Assembly: GCA_963820775.1 (NCBI GenBank)
Contig: CAWGBF010000002.1
Location: 124,001-188,000, forward strand
Direction of reading: 5' to 3'
Origin: Roseiarcus sp963820775
GTDB lineage: Bacteria; Pseudomonadota; Alphaproteobacteria; Rhizobiales; Beijerinckiaceae
Length of the DNA: 64,000 nt
This document shows, piece after piece, positions 8,927-17,371 of the stretch. A program made the translations under genes and the position numbers. Within the stretch, counting starts at the first letter, position 1, and each line of letters begins with the position of its first letter. The notes beneath the pieces were generated by a model. That model had not been told where the DNA came from. It was given only the letters and a program-made list of their open reading frames with translations, and searched no databases.

Positions 8927-9361
8927 ATGATCAAATACGCGCTCGGCTGCGCCCAAGGCCATGCGTTCGACAGTTGGTTTCCCGACAGCGCCGCTTATGA
9001 CAAGCAACGCAAGCGAGGCTTTGTCGCCTGCCCCGAATGCGGCTCTACCCGTGTCGATAAAGCGATCATGGCCCCGGCCGTCGTCGGCGGCGAGCGCGGG
9101 GCGGTCGAAGCGGGCCCAGAGATAGTCGTCGATGATCGGCGCCGCCAGGCGCGCGAATTCTTCCTCCGCATGCGCCGCGAAATCGAGGCCAACACCGACG
9201 ACGTCGGCGCCAAGTTCCCGCAGGTGGCGAGAGCCATCCATCTCGGCGAGGAGCGGGAGCGTGCAATTCGCGGGCGCGCGAGCCTCGCGGAGGCCAAGTC
9301 GTTGCTGGAGGACGGCATCGGCGTGTTGCCGCTGCCGATGCTGGAGGACGAGCTCAACTAA
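8927..9361 (+). CDS. DUF1178 family protein
   Basis: Conserved protein of unknown function (144 aa). The start IKYALGCAQGHAFDSWFPDS and the CPECGS knuckle (with the earlier C in LGCAQGH) suggest a single zinc ribbon at the N-terminus, as in the DUF1178 family; the rest is an alpha-helical, Arg-rich tail with FFLRMRREIEANTDDVG. It begins three bases after grxC, so translation is probably coupled. Confidence 0.9.
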   Translation: MIKYALGCAQGHAFDSWFPDSAAYDKQRKRGFVACPECGSTRVDKAIMAPAVVGGERGAVEAGPEIVVDDRRRQAREFFLRMRREIEANTDDVGAKFPQVARAIHLGEERERAIRGRASLAEAKSLLEDGIGVLPLPMLEDELN

Positions 9362-9433
9362 TCTGGCCGCGCGCCGCCGTTTATCCGTCGTCACGCCAGC
9401 CGCGTTTCGGATTGCGTACTGGCGATTCGCCGC

Positions 9434-10250
9434 CTACTTCTCGTCGATGCGGAATTCCTGCGCCTCGACGACCGTCGTGCCGATCATCGTGCGCACCGAG
9501 ACACGGAAGGGAAACAGCACGTGGTCGCTGGCGATCGGCGCAAGCCAGACTTCCAGGTCCTTGTTGTCGGCCATGAATTTGGTCGCCGGCCGGTCGCGAC
9601 TATGACCGGATATCGGGACGTAGCGGGCCGCGCAAACCACGACTGGGCCGTCGTAGCCTTTCGCTGACACCGTGCGCTCGCCAACATAAGAGAGGGTGAT
9701 GTCGAACCGCGTATAGCCGTCGAAGATCGGAACCGTGCGGTTGCATGCGGCGGGCGACAGGATCGGTCCAGAGGCCGGGGCCGGAAGGATGACCGCGCCG
9801 ACTGGATCGACGACGCCACGCTTGTCGCCGGGTCCAAGCGGAACGCGGTCGGGCTTATCCTGGAATGGCGGCGAAATGTCGATTCCGGTGACGGTGTTGC
9901 CGGCAAGCGCCATGCGAATCGTGCGCGTCATGTGCGAGTCCGCGGCGATGGTGGCGAAAGTCGCCGGCGAGACATGGCCCTGGACGATCGCGCCCTTGCC
10001 GGCCGAGGCGCCGTGCGCGTTGGCGACAAAGAGCTTGGCGATGCCGGTCACCTTCGCGTCGCCCGCGATCGCGTAGCTCGTCGGGGTGAGGTCGGCGTAG
10101 AGGTTGACCGCGCCGATCGGAAGGCCGATCAACGACACGCGGTAGGTGGCGTGCAAGCACGTCGGCGCGCGCACCTGCGGTCCAGACGAGCGCAGCCGTT
10201 ATCCCGACGGCGGCCAGTCGCAAGCGGGCCTGAGGCGATCGCGGCGCCAT
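9434..10250 (-). pseudogene. DUF3108 domain protein, exported, frameshifted near the N-terminus
   Basis: Predicted periplasmic protein of unknown role. The mature domain is open from about 10170 to 9434 (TYRVSLIGLPIGAVNLYADL, FDGYTRFDITLSYVGE, RFMADN-like and FRIDEK end) and matches DUF3108. Its signal peptide (MAPRSPQARLRLAAVG then ITAALVWTAGARAD, start at 10250) lies in another frame; the two join if one base is removed around 10150-10165, restoring ADVLHATYRVS. Whether this is a sequencing indel or a real lesion cannot be decided. Downstream of and convergent with the DUF1178 gene. Confidence 0.75.
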
Positions 10251-10421
10251 CGTTTCGAATCTCCAGGTCGGGCGTTTGCAGCGCATTGAACGGCGATTGC
10301 GCTCAAATTCCGGCGCCGACGCGCCGACTCAACCGGGCGAGCCCGCAGGAGCAAAAAAGTCATCCGCGACTGCTGTCAAGACCTTGCGGCGGGCCCGCGC
10401 GCGGACTTAACATCCCCCTCC

Positions 10422-10928
10422 ATGGTCGAGACGGTCATATCCATTCGCGCGGCGCGACTCGGCGACGAGGGTGAAATCGCCACGGTGCATGACGCGGCTT
10501 GGCGCGAGGCCTATCGGGGCGTCATCCCCGGCCGGGAGCTCGAGCGGATGATCGCGCGCAGAGGCCCGGCGTGGTGGCGCCTCGCGATTGCGCGCCGGAC
10601 GCCGCTGTTGGTGCTCGAATTCGGCGATTCCGTCGTCGGCTATGTCAGCTACGGGCGCAATCGGGTGCCGGCGCTTGGTTACGGCGGCGAGATCTTCGAG
10701 CTTTACTTGGCGCCGGAGTGCCAGGGCTGCGGCTTCGGGCGGCGTATGTTCGAGGCGGCGCGCAAGGATCTGGCGGGCCATGGATTCTCGAACCTCGTCG
10801 TCTGGGCGCTGGCGGACAACGAGCGGGCGGTCGGGTTTTACCGCCGGCTGGGCGGCCGGGTCCTGCGCCGCGCCCGCGAGACCTTTGGCGGTCAGCAACG
10901 CGATCGAATCGCTTTCGGCTTTGGCTGA
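10422..10928 (+). CDS. GNAT family N-acetyltransferase
   Basis: Acetyl-CoA-dependent transferase of 168 aa with an N-terminus typical of RimI-like GNATs (ISIRAARLGDEGEIATVHDAAWREAYRG), the core strand and acetyl-CoA loop FELYLAPECQGCGFGRRMFE (pyrophosphate loop QGCGFGRR, where the usual second Gly/Arg is C), and the C-terminal ALADNERAVGFYRRLG helix. Substrate unknown. ATG 10422. Confidence 0.85.
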   Translation: MVETVISIRAARLGDEGEIATVHDAAWREAYRGVIPGRELERMIARRGPAWWRLAIARRTPLLVLEFGDSVVGYVSYGRNRVPALGYGGEIFELYLAPECQGCGFGRRMFEAARKDLAGHGFSNLVVWALADNERAVGFYRRLGGRVLRRARETFGGQQRDRIAFGFG

Positions 10929-11018
10929 ATGTTCGTTCCTCCTGTAAGAGGGGAATGACCCGCCGCCGATGTCGCCTATGACGTCGACCCGGGGCGGACG
11001 CGATTTGGGAGGGCCGAC

Positions 11019-11573
11019 GTGAACTTGAACGCTGTGCCGATCGGCAAGAATCCTCCCCACGATGTCAACGTCGTCATTGAGGTGCCGATCGGCGGCGAGC
11101 CGATCAAATACGAGATGGACAAGGAGAGCGGCGCGCTGCAGGTCGACCGGTTTCTCTACACCTCGATGCGCTATCCGGGAAATTACGGCTTCATCCCCCA
11201 TACGCTTTCAGGCGACGGCGATCCCTGCGACGTGATCGTCGCCAACACGCGCGCGATCGTTCCCGGCGCGGTCATGAGCTGCAAGATCGTCGGCGTCTTG
11301 ATCATGGAGGACGAAGGAGGCGGCGACGAGAAGCTGCTGGCCGTGCCGTCGGCGAAGCTTACCAAGCGCTACTCGCACGTGAACGATTACTCCGACCTGC
11401 CGTCGATCACGATCGAGCAGATCGAGCATTTTTTCGCGCATTACAAGGATCTGGAACCCAATAAATGGGTTAGGATCGTTCGCTGGGGCGACGCGAACGA
11501 GGCCCGCGCGCTCGTCTTGGAAGGCATAGAGCGGGCCAAAAAGGCGAAGAGAGCCGAGAAGGCCGAGAGCTGA
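11019..11573 (+). CDS. ppa: Inorganic pyrophosphatase
   Basis: Soluble family I pyrophosphatase (184 aa) that hydrolyses PPi to drive biosynthetic reactions. Active-site motifs are intact: FLYTSMRYPGNYGFIPHTL, DGDPCDVIV (the D-[SGDN]-D-[PE] signature) and ERIK-equivalent KRYSHVNDYSDLP. GTG start at 11019 behind GGGAGGG. A Lys-rich tail (ERAKKAKRAEKAES) extends the C-terminus slightly beyond the E. coli enzyme. Confidence 0.97.
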   Translation: MNLNAVPIGKNPPHDVNVVIEVPIGGEPIKYEMDKESGALQVDRFLYTSMRYPGNYGFIPHTLSGDGDPCDVIVANTRAIVPGAVMSCKIVGVLIMEDEGGGDEKLLAVPSAKLTKRYSHVNDYSDLPSITIEQIEHFFAHYKDLEPNKWVRIVRWGDANEARALVLEGIERAKKAKRAEKAES

Positions 11574-11637
11574 ACGAAGTCGCCAGCGAACGCAAAGGCG
11601 GCGCGAGGGAACCGGTCACTCGAGGGAGGAGAACGAC

Positions 11638-12618
11638 ATGCGTAAGCACCTAGGTTTAGCCTTGGCGGCGGGACTCGCCACCGCTTTTGCGGCCCATGGC
11701 GCCGTGGCCGAGAAGCTCAAGATCGGCTTTCTGCCCGGGGTCGTCGATCCGTTCTACCAAGTGATGCAGCTCGGCGTGGAGAAAGCGGCGAAGGACCTCG
11801 GCATCGAGGTCGTCACGCAGATTCCGCCGACCTGGGGCGTCGAGGCGCAGACGCCGCTCCTCGACGCAATGGTCGCGCGAGGCGATCTCAACTATCTCAT
11901 TACGGCCCCGGTCGATAAGGATCAGATGATCGGTCCGCTTCAGGCCGCGGTCGATCACGGCATCAAGGTTATCACCGTCGACACGTTTCTCGGCGACGGC
12001 GACTACGTCAAGGGACCCGTGACGTTCCCGATCAGCTATATCGGCTCCGACAACATCGAAGGCGGCCGCATCGCGGCGCGCGGCTTGGCCAAAGCGATCG
12101 GCGGTAAAGGAGCCGTCTACATCAACTCCACCAACCCTAACGCCAGCTCGGTGATGGGTCGTGCGCAGGGCTTCAAAGAGGTGATGGCGAAGGACTTCCC
12201 CGGCATCAAGGTCGAGGGGCCCGACTTCAATCTCGACGACGCCAACAAGGCGACGCAGCAGACCGCGGCGGTGCTGGCGCGCGACCCCAATCTTGCCGGC
12301 GTGTTCGGCACCAACGTGTTCAGCGCCCAAGGCGCAGGCACGGCGGTGGTCAACGCCGGCCTGGGCGGCCAAGTGCAAGTCGTCGCCTATGACGCGACCA
12401 AGCAGGCGATCGAACTGATGGATAAAGGCGTCGTCAGCATGGTGCTGGCGCAGAAGCCGTTTGACATGGGCTACATGGCGGTGATGTTCGCGGTGGCGGA
12501 CGCCGCTGGCGTGACCAGCCTGCCGCGCCGCGTCGAGACTGGCTTCGCAATTATTGACAAGAACAATGTGAAGGATCCTGCGATCGCCCGCTTTATCTAC
12601 TCAGTGCCGGGCAAGTAG
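11638..12618 (+). CDS. Sugar ABC transporter, periplasmic binding protein
   Basis: Ribose/fructose-type (RbsB/FrcB-like) binding protein of 326 aa. A Sec signal peptide (RKHLGLALAAGLATAFAAHG, cleavage after AVA about residue 24) precedes the periplasmic binding fold starting KLKIGFLPGVVDPFYQVMQLG; YLITAPVDKDQM, ISYIGSDNIEGGR and VVAYDATKQAIE are the usual sugar-contacting loops. AGGGAGGAG precedes the ATG at 11638. First gene of a three-gene transporter set on the + strand. The sugar is not identifiable from sequence. Confidence 0.9.
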   Translation: MRKHLGLALAAGLATAFAAHGAVAEKLKIGFLPGVVDPFYQVMQLGVEKAAKDLGIEVVTQIPPTWGVEAQTPLLDAMVARGDLNYLITAPVDKDQMIGPLQAAVDHGIKVITVDTFLGDGDYVKGPVTFPISYIGSDNIEGGRIAARGLAKAIGGKGAVYINSTNPNASSVMGRAQGFKEVMAKDFPGIKVEGPDFNLDDANKATQQTAAVLARDPNLAGVFGTNVFSAQGAGTAVVNAGLGGQVQVVAYDATKQAIELMDKGVVSMVLAQKPFDMGYMAVMFAVADAAGVTSLPRRVETGFAIIDKNNVKDPAIARFIYSVPGK

Positions 12619-12642
12619 CGCTGCGTGCCTGTTGATGGTGCG

Positions 12643-12730
12643 CGTTCCCCCCTCGCCTCACCCGTCAACGAAAGAGGCGAAAACCTTCTCCCGGGACGGG
12701 AGGCGGCGGCGCCAAGCGCCGGATGAGGGC
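12643..12730. repeat. Rhizobial-type palindromic repeat between transporter genes
   Basis: A GC-rich segment between the binding-protein and permease genes with CCTCACCCG near its left end mirrored by CGGATGAGG at its right end, and an internal hairpin CTCCCG-GGA-CGGGAG at 12688-12702. It is of the same general type as the inserts in dnaE2, here in intergenic DNA. It may form an mRNA stem that separates expression of the binding protein from the permease. Confidence 0.5.
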
Positions 12731-12805
12731 CGGCGGATGAAAGACCTGTGACCGAACGCGCCTCGAGGGTGATCCTCGCCCGCGCGCGCCGCCGCCTCCC
12801 CAGGC

Positions 12806-13909
12806 GTGCGTACGCGGGCGCAACAGCTCATTCTCTTCCTGAGCCGCATCTGGGCCTGGTTGTTTCTCGCGCTTCTCGTCTTATTCTTCGTTGTCGCCGT
12901 GCCGCTGACGACAGACGGCGCAGTCAATTTTCTCACCGTGCGAAACTCGCAGAACATCCTCGTCGCGATCATTCCGGTGCTGCTGCTCGGGCTCGGTCAG
13001 ACCTTCGTCATCATCGCCGCCGGCATCGACCTCTCGGTCGGCTGGGTCATGAGCCTCGCCTCGGTGCTCTCGGCGCTGGCGCTGCGCATCGCCTTCAATG
13101 CAGGCGCGCCCCTCTTTCCCTCGGTCCTCATCGGACTAATCGCCGCCGTCGTCGGCGCAGCTGCGGTCGGCCTCGTCAATGGCGTCATCATCGCAAAACT
13201 GAAGGTGCCGGCGTTCATCGTCACGCTCGGCACCTCGTTCATCGTGCGCGGCGTTGCTTATCTCATGAGCGAGAACACGACTGTCATCGGCTTGCCCGCC
13301 GGTATCCGCGCCTACGGCAACGACGCGCTCATCTACTACATCTCCGGCGAGGGCGGCGGGCTCTATTTTCTTCATCGACCGGAGGTCAGCGGCGACCTTC
13401 TGCGCCGCATGGACATCATCCTGCCCTATCCGGTCGTGGCGACGGCGTTCGTCGTCGCCTGGGCGATCTTCCTGCTCCACAAGACCCAATTCGGGCGCCA
13501 CACCTACGCCATCGGCGGCTCCATGGACGCGGCGGTGCGCAGCGGCATCCCGGTCGATCGCCACGTCATTTTGATCTACATCCTGTCGGCTGCGACTTCG
13601 GGCATCGCGGGCTTTCTCTCGACGCTGCGATTCACAGCCGGATCGGCAGTGATCGGGGATCCGCTGCTTTTAAGCTCGATCGCCGCAGTCATCATCGGCG
13701 GAGTCAGCATGTTCGGCGGCGCCGGAACCGTCATCGGCACGGTGATCGGCGCCCTCATCATCGCCGTGCTCACGACCGGGCTCGTGATGCTCAACGTCGA
13801 CGCCTTCTGGCAGTTCATTGTCGTGGGAACCGTGGTCATTGTCGCGGTGCTGATCGATCAGTCGCGCGACCTCGTCATGGGCCGCGCGCGCGGAGGCGCC
13901 GCGCAATGA
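12806..13909 (+). CDS. Sugar ABC transporter permease (RbsC/FrcC-like)
   Basis: Inner-membrane permease of 367 aa with eight to ten hydrophobic helices. The BPD_transp_2 landmarks are there: GLGQTFVIIAAGIDLSVGWVMSLAS near residue 70 (split for description), LVNGVIIAKLKVPAFIVTLGT, TYAIGGSMDAAVRSGIPVDR (EAA-like coupling loop) and SIAAVIIGGVSMFGGAGTV. GTG start at 12806, with no strong ribosome site, and preceded by the palindromic repeat. Its TGA overlaps the ATG of the ATPase gene (ATGA), indicating coupling. Confidence 0.9.
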   Translation: MRTRAQQLILFLSRIWAWLFLALLVLFFVVAVPLTTDGAVNFLTVRNSQNILVAIIPVLLLGLGQTFVIIAAGIDLSVGWVMSLASVLSALALRIAFNAGAPLFPSVLIGLIAAVVGAAAVGLVNGVIIAKLKVPAFIVTLGTSFIVRGVAYLMSENTTVIGLPAGIRAYGNDALIYYISGEGGGLYFLHRPEVSGDLLRRMDIILPYPVVATAFVVAWAIFLLHKTQFGRHTYAIGGSMDAAVRSGIPVDRHVILIYILSAATSGIAGFLSTLRFTAGSAVIGDPLLLSSIAAVIIGGVSMFGGAGTVIGTVIGALIIAVLTTGLVMLNVDAFWQFIVVGTVVIVAVLIDQSRDLVMGRARGGAAQ

Positions 13910-14667
13910 GCGAGGCCCTGCTCTCCGTCCGCAACCTCACAAAAATTTTCGGCGGCCTCGTCGCGGTCGACAACATGAGTTTCGACGTCGCGCGCGGCGA
14001 GGTGGTGGGTCTGCTCGGCGACAACGGGGCGGGCAAGTCGACGCTCATCAAATGCATCTCGGGGGTCCATGCGCCAGATGACGGCGAGATCGTCTTCGAC
14101 CGCGAACCCGTCGCGTTCGCAAGCCCGATGGACGCTCGCCGCGCCGGGATCGAGACCATCTACCAGGACCTCGCGCTCGCCAACAATCTCGACGTCGGCG
14201 CCAACATCTTCCTCGGCCGCGAAGCCAAGAGGCGCCATTTCGCCGGCCTCATCCAGACGCTCGATGACAAGCACATGCGGGAACAGTCGCGGCGGACGCT
14301 CGAATCGCTGCAGATCCGCTTTCCCAGCATGACCGCGCCGATCGAGAAGCTTTCGGGGGGCCAGCGCCAGGCGGTGGCGATCGCGCGCGCGCTCTATTGG
14401 GACGCCCGGCTTATGATCATGGACGAGCCGACCAACAATCTTGGCGTGCCGGAGCAGCACAAGGTGCTGGAGCTCATCCGCTTGCTCAAGGGCCGCGGCG
14501 TGCCGGTCATCCTCATCACCCATGTGATGCCGGACGCGCTTGCGGTCACCGACCGCATCATCGTCATGCACCGCGGCCGGAAAGTCGGCGTGAAAATCAC
14601 CGCCCGCACCAACGCGGAGGAGTTGGTTCAATATATGGTCGGCGCGCGCGAAGACGCGGTCGCTTGA
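13906..14667 (+). CDS. Sugar ABC transporter, ATP-binding protein (single domain)
   Basis: ATPase of 253 aa that powers the preceding permease. Walker A GDNGAGKST, Q-loop TIYQDLALANN, signature LSGGQRQ, Walker B LMIMDEPTNNLG and switch HVM (ITHVMPDA) are all present. Unlike RbsA, which has two ATPase domains (about 500 aa), this is a single-domain protein as in the Sinorhizobium FrcBCA fructose system, so the three genes look FrcBCA-like; note NNLG in place of the usual AALG. Overlaps the permease by four bases. Confidence 0.92.
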   Translation: MSEALLSVRNLTKIFGGLVAVDNMSFDVARGEVVGLLGDNGAGKSTLIKCISGVHAPDDGEIVFDREPVAFASPMDARRAGIETIYQDLALANNLDVGANIFLGREAKRRHFAGLIQTLDDKHMREQSRRTLESLQIRFPSMTAPIEKLSGGQRQAVAIARALYWDARLMIMDEPTNNLGVPEQHKVLELIRLLKGRGVPVILITHVMPDALAVTDRIIVMHRGRKVGVKITARTNAEELVQYMVGAREDAVA

Positions 14668-14668
14668 G

Positions 14669-14704
14669 GCGCCGGCCCCGATGGCCGGCGCGCTTCACTT
14701 TTGT
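14669..14704 (+). terminator. Putative intrinsic terminator after the sugar ABC genes
   Basis: A perfect 9-bp stem GCGCCGGCC/GGCCGGCGC (14669-14677 and 14683-14691) with a five-base loop starts two bases after the ATPase stop codon. The following tract (GCTTCACTTTTG) has only four consecutive T, so termination may be weak. It separates the + strand transporter from the convergent PEP-CTERM gene. Confidence 0.5.
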
Positions 14705-14721
14705 CCGTAAAGAACTCGGCT

Positions 14722-15237
14722 CTAGGCCGCGACGCCTGCGAGGCGCGACTTTCGCCGCCGACGAAAGGCCGCAAAACCAAGACCCGCGAAGCCTGACAGC
14801 ATCATCGCCCAAGTCGCTGGTTCTGGGATGCCGGCGATTCGGGCGCCGCCCGTGAGTTCAACCGCCTTGACAACGCCGCCAGTCGGCGGGAACCACTCGA
14901 CCAACGTCAATAGGGGATGCGCGGGGCTCAAGTCCAATTTTGGACTGAAGAAGATAAACAAACTGCTCGTAGAGCTAGTGCTATCATACGCAAGGGCCCC
15001 GTCGAGGTTTTCTGCTGGCTCATACGTCCCCGCTTCCTGGCCACCTCCAGTGATGACAATATCGTCGGAGAACAAGCCGTCAGCGGGAGGGTTGATCGTC
15101 ACAGTCCCTTTGAGATCCGCGGTATCGCCGTCCGCAAAGGTGAATGTTGTGCCGGCGTCGTAAGTGTAAGTGATTACCCCCGCGCTTGCTGGCCCCACCA
15201 CTATCGCGGTAGCAAGCGCGGCGAGCCCGAACAACAA
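14722..15237 (-). CDS. PEP-CTERM-type sorted exported protein
   Basis: Exported protein with an N-terminal hydrophobic signal (LLFGLAALATAIVVGPASA), a beta-rich middle (ITYTYDAGTTFTFADGDTADL) and a C-terminal PEP-CTERM tripartite tail: IPEPATWAMM, a short hydrophobic helix (LSGFAGLGFAAF) and a basic end (RRRRKS). Such tails are substrates of exosortase. The start is uncertain. TTG 15237 opens directly on the hydrophobic core without the usual basic n-region. An ATG at 15307 with a good GGGGA site lies in another frame, so a frameshift between about 15240 and 15300 may hide the true start. No exosortase gene is in the window. Confidence 0.7.
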   Translation of the reverse strand: MLFGLAALATAIVVGPASAGVITYTYDAGTTFTFADGDTADLKGTVTINPPADGLFSDDIVITGGGQEAGTYEPAENLDGALAYDSTSSTSSLFIFFSPKLDLSPAHPLLTLVEWFPPTGGVVKAVELTGGARIAGIPEPATWAMMLSGFAGLGFAAFRRRRKSRLAGVAA

Positions 15238-15329
15238 TGTGCGAAGCGCGATCCGGCTGCCGCTGGTCCGCGGCCTCGCATGGTGGCGTTCGGGCGTTGT
15301 CTCTCATATTCAGATCCCCTTTTTCCTAG

Positions 15330-15341
15330 GCTTGTACAAGC
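15330..15341. promoter_or_regulatory. 12-bp palindrome upstream of the PEP-CTERM gene
   Basis: GCTTGTACAAGC is a perfect dyad, 22 bases upstream of the ATG at 15307 on the minus strand and next to an AT-rich stretch (CTATATAA). Position and symmetry suggest an operator for the PEP-CTERM gene; the regulator is unknown. The rest of 15308-15588 holds no convincing gene. Confidence 0.35.
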
Positions 15342-15588
15342 TCGCTATATAAGTCTTCTATGACAGGTCTTTCCCTGCCTTCACCCGCGTGCCAACCATG
15401 CACCAGCGTACGCCCGAACCAATCCCGTTGTGAAGCGCCGGGTAGAAATTTAGTAGAAAATCACAGGAGGTAGTCGGGGAGACACCCCCTGGGAGAGGAT
15501 CGGGGTAAGCACTAAGGCGGACCAAGGTTGACCAGGCTCCGGCCCCAGGATTCACGGCCGAGGGGCTGGCGTTTTGGGAGGGGCGAGA

Positions 15589-16707
15589 ATGGCCAATTCA
15601 TGCGACGCCATCATCATCGGCGCGGGTCCCGCCGGTCTCGCCACGGCGGCGGCGTTTGGGGCTCGGGGCCTCAATGCCGAAATCCTTGAAAAATCGGATG
15701 CCGTCGGGGTGGTCTGGCGGCGGCATTACGACCGGCTGCATCTCCATACCGATCGCGCCCGCTCCGGCCTACCCGGCTTGGCGATCCCGATGGCTTGCGG
15801 CCGCTATCCCTCGCGCGCTCACGTCGTCGAATATCTCGAGGCCTACGCGGCAAAGTTCGAACTGAAGCCGGTCTTCAACGCGCCTGCTCGCGAGGTGCGT
15901 CGCGATAGGCGGACATGGCGCGTCGAGGCGGGCGAGAACTCGCGAACCGCGCCCGTCGTCGTCGTCGCGACAGGTTGGGCCGACTACCCTCACGCGCCGA
16001 CATGGCCCGGCATGGAGACGTTCGGCGGCCCGGTCCTGCACTCGAGCCAGTATCGCAATCCGGCGCCTTTCGCGGGAAAACACGTGCTTGTCGTCGGCTA
16101 TGGCAATTCGGGGGCGGAGATCGCGCTCGACCTCGCCGAAGCCGGCACTGACGTGACCCTCTCGGTTCGCAGCCCGGTCAACATCGTTCCGCGCGAACTG
16201 TTCGGCCTTCCGATCCTTTTCTTTCCGACCGCCGAGCGATGGCTGCCGCCGCGCGTGGCCGACACGGTGAACGCGCCGTTCCTCAAATTTGCGATCGGCT
16301 CCATCGAAAAGCTCGGATTGAAGCGCTCCGCCAAGGGACCGATCCAGGCGATCGAGGAGGACAAGCGCGTGCCGCTGATCGACGTCGGCACGCTTAACGC
16401 AATACGCGACGGACGGATTAAGCTTCGCGGCGACGTCGCTAGCCTTGCCGGCGAGAGCGTTGTCTTCAAGCAGTCCACCGGCGAGCGCTTCGACGCGATC
16501 ATTCTTGCGACCGGCTTCCGCCCGGATCTGCGCGCTCTGCTGCCCGACGCCAAGGGCGTGCTGAACGAAGCGGGAGCGCCCCTCGTCAGTGGCCGGCCGA
16601 CGGCGGAGCCTGGCCTTTTCTTCTGCGGCGCCATTCCCTCCGCCATCGGCCAATTTCGGCAGATTGGCATCGAAGCGCGACGCATCGCCGAGGCCGCGCG
16701 CGCCTAG
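15589..16707 (+). CDS. FAD-dependent NAD(P)-binding monooxygenase (CzcO/YUCCA-like)
   Basis: Flavoprotein of 372 aa. An FAD Rossmann motif lies at the N-terminus (IIIGAGPAGLATAAAFG, residues 8-24) and a second nucleotide-binding motif for NADPH in the middle (VLVVGYGNSGAEIALDLAEAG), separated by VVVATGWADYPHAPTWPG and closed by the ATG motif IILATGFRPDL. This two-dinucleotide layout is that of class B flavin monooxygenases and the CzcO/YUCCA group. GGGAGGGG lies just before the ATG at 15589. Substrate unknown; no partner genes adjoin. Confidence 0.85.
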   Translation: MANSCDAIIIGAGPAGLATAAAFGARGLNAEILEKSDAVGVVWRRHYDRLHLHTDRARSGLPGLAIPMACGRYPSRAHVVEYLEAYAAKFELKPVFNAPAREVRRDRRTWRVEAGENSRTAPVVVVATGWADYPHAPTWPGMETFGGPVLHSSQYRNPAPFAGKHVLVVGYGNSGAEIALDLAEAGTDVTLSVRSPVNIVPRELFGLPILFFPTAERWLPPRVADTVNAPFLKFAIGSIEKLGLKRSAKGPIQAIEEDKRVPLIDVGTLNAIRDGRIKLRGDVASLAGESVVFKQSTGERFDAIILATGFRPDLRALLPDAKGVLNEAGAPLVSGRPTAEPGLFFCGAIPSAIGQFRQIGIEARRIAEAARA

Positions 16708-16766
16708 GTGACGCGTGCGTCCCTTCGGCAGCCAGCCTCGAAGCCCGCATCACAACGGCCAAGTCG

Positions 16767-17237
16767 TCACTTCTTCATCTTGAGCGCGCCGCCGTCGAAC
16801 GTCGTCACCATCGCCTGCATCAGTCCGTTCTTGGTGATGTAGGCATCCGAACCCCGATATGGTTCGGCGAGGAAATCCGCTGTCGCGACCCACTGAGTCG
16901 CGAATGTGTCGCCTATCGTAGTGCTGTGCTCAACCTTGAAATTGATGCCTTTCAGGCCGCCGTCTTTTGAATCCTTACAGAACCCGGCGAACATCTCGCC
17001 AATCGCCTTCCGCCCTGAGACGACAGCCCCGCCGGGCAGGTTGATTTGCGCATCGTCCGGATACTGGGCGACGATGCGGTTCCAGTCACAATGATTGAGC
17101 GCGTCCATATGCTCGTCCAGCACTGCCTGAGCCGTGGCTTGGCGCTTGATTTCCGGCAGCGCCGACTGCGCGATGGCAATCACGGGCGCACCGACCGCGA
17201 AACCCATCCCCGCAAGCAGAATGATCTGATGCCTCAT
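16767..17237 (-). CDS. Exported SnoaL/DUF4440-like protein
   Basis: A 156-aa protein with a signal peptide (IILLAGMGFAVGAPVIAIAQ) followed by an NTF2-like fold: helix AVLDEHMDALNHCDWNRIVAQYPDDAQINLPGG (shown in part) then SGRKAIGEMFAGF and beta strands ending QAMVTTFDGGALKMKK. That pattern is typical of SnoaL-like nuclear-transport-factor-2 proteins. Catalytic role unknown; predicted periplasmic. Confidence 0.75.
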   Translation of the reverse strand: MRHQIILLAGMGFAVGAPVIAIAQSALPEIKRQATAQAVLDEHMDALNHCDWNRIVAQYPDDAQINLPGGAVVSGRKAIGEMFAGFCKDSKDGGLKGINFKVEHSTTIGDTFATQWVATADFLAEPYRGSDAYITKNGLMQAMVTTFDGGALKMKK

Positions 17238-17371
17238 GTCATCCTCCCGAGATAATTTTTTGCACGATCTTTAGGCGAACTGGACCAGTCAGATACGCCG
17301 TAACTCGGAGAAACGCCCCAATTCGCCCAGAGCCGACGGTACTCTTGGCCAAATGCGTCTGCAAGTTCGTC

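Noticed and set aside
12748..13905. Long + strand frame upstream of and fused to the sugar ABC ATPase
   Set aside because: The upstream part is a shadow of the permease (Arg/His-rich, no membrane segments). The ATPase starts at the ATGA overlap at 13906.
11638..14667. Naming the sugar ABC genes frcBCA
   Set aside because: The single-domain ATPase is like FrcA, but the sugar cannot be told from sequence and no linked catabolic gene supports fructose.
15358..15555. 65-codon minus-strand frame before the flavin monooxygenase
   Set aside because: No family, no ribosome site and it lies over the leader region of the monooxygenase.
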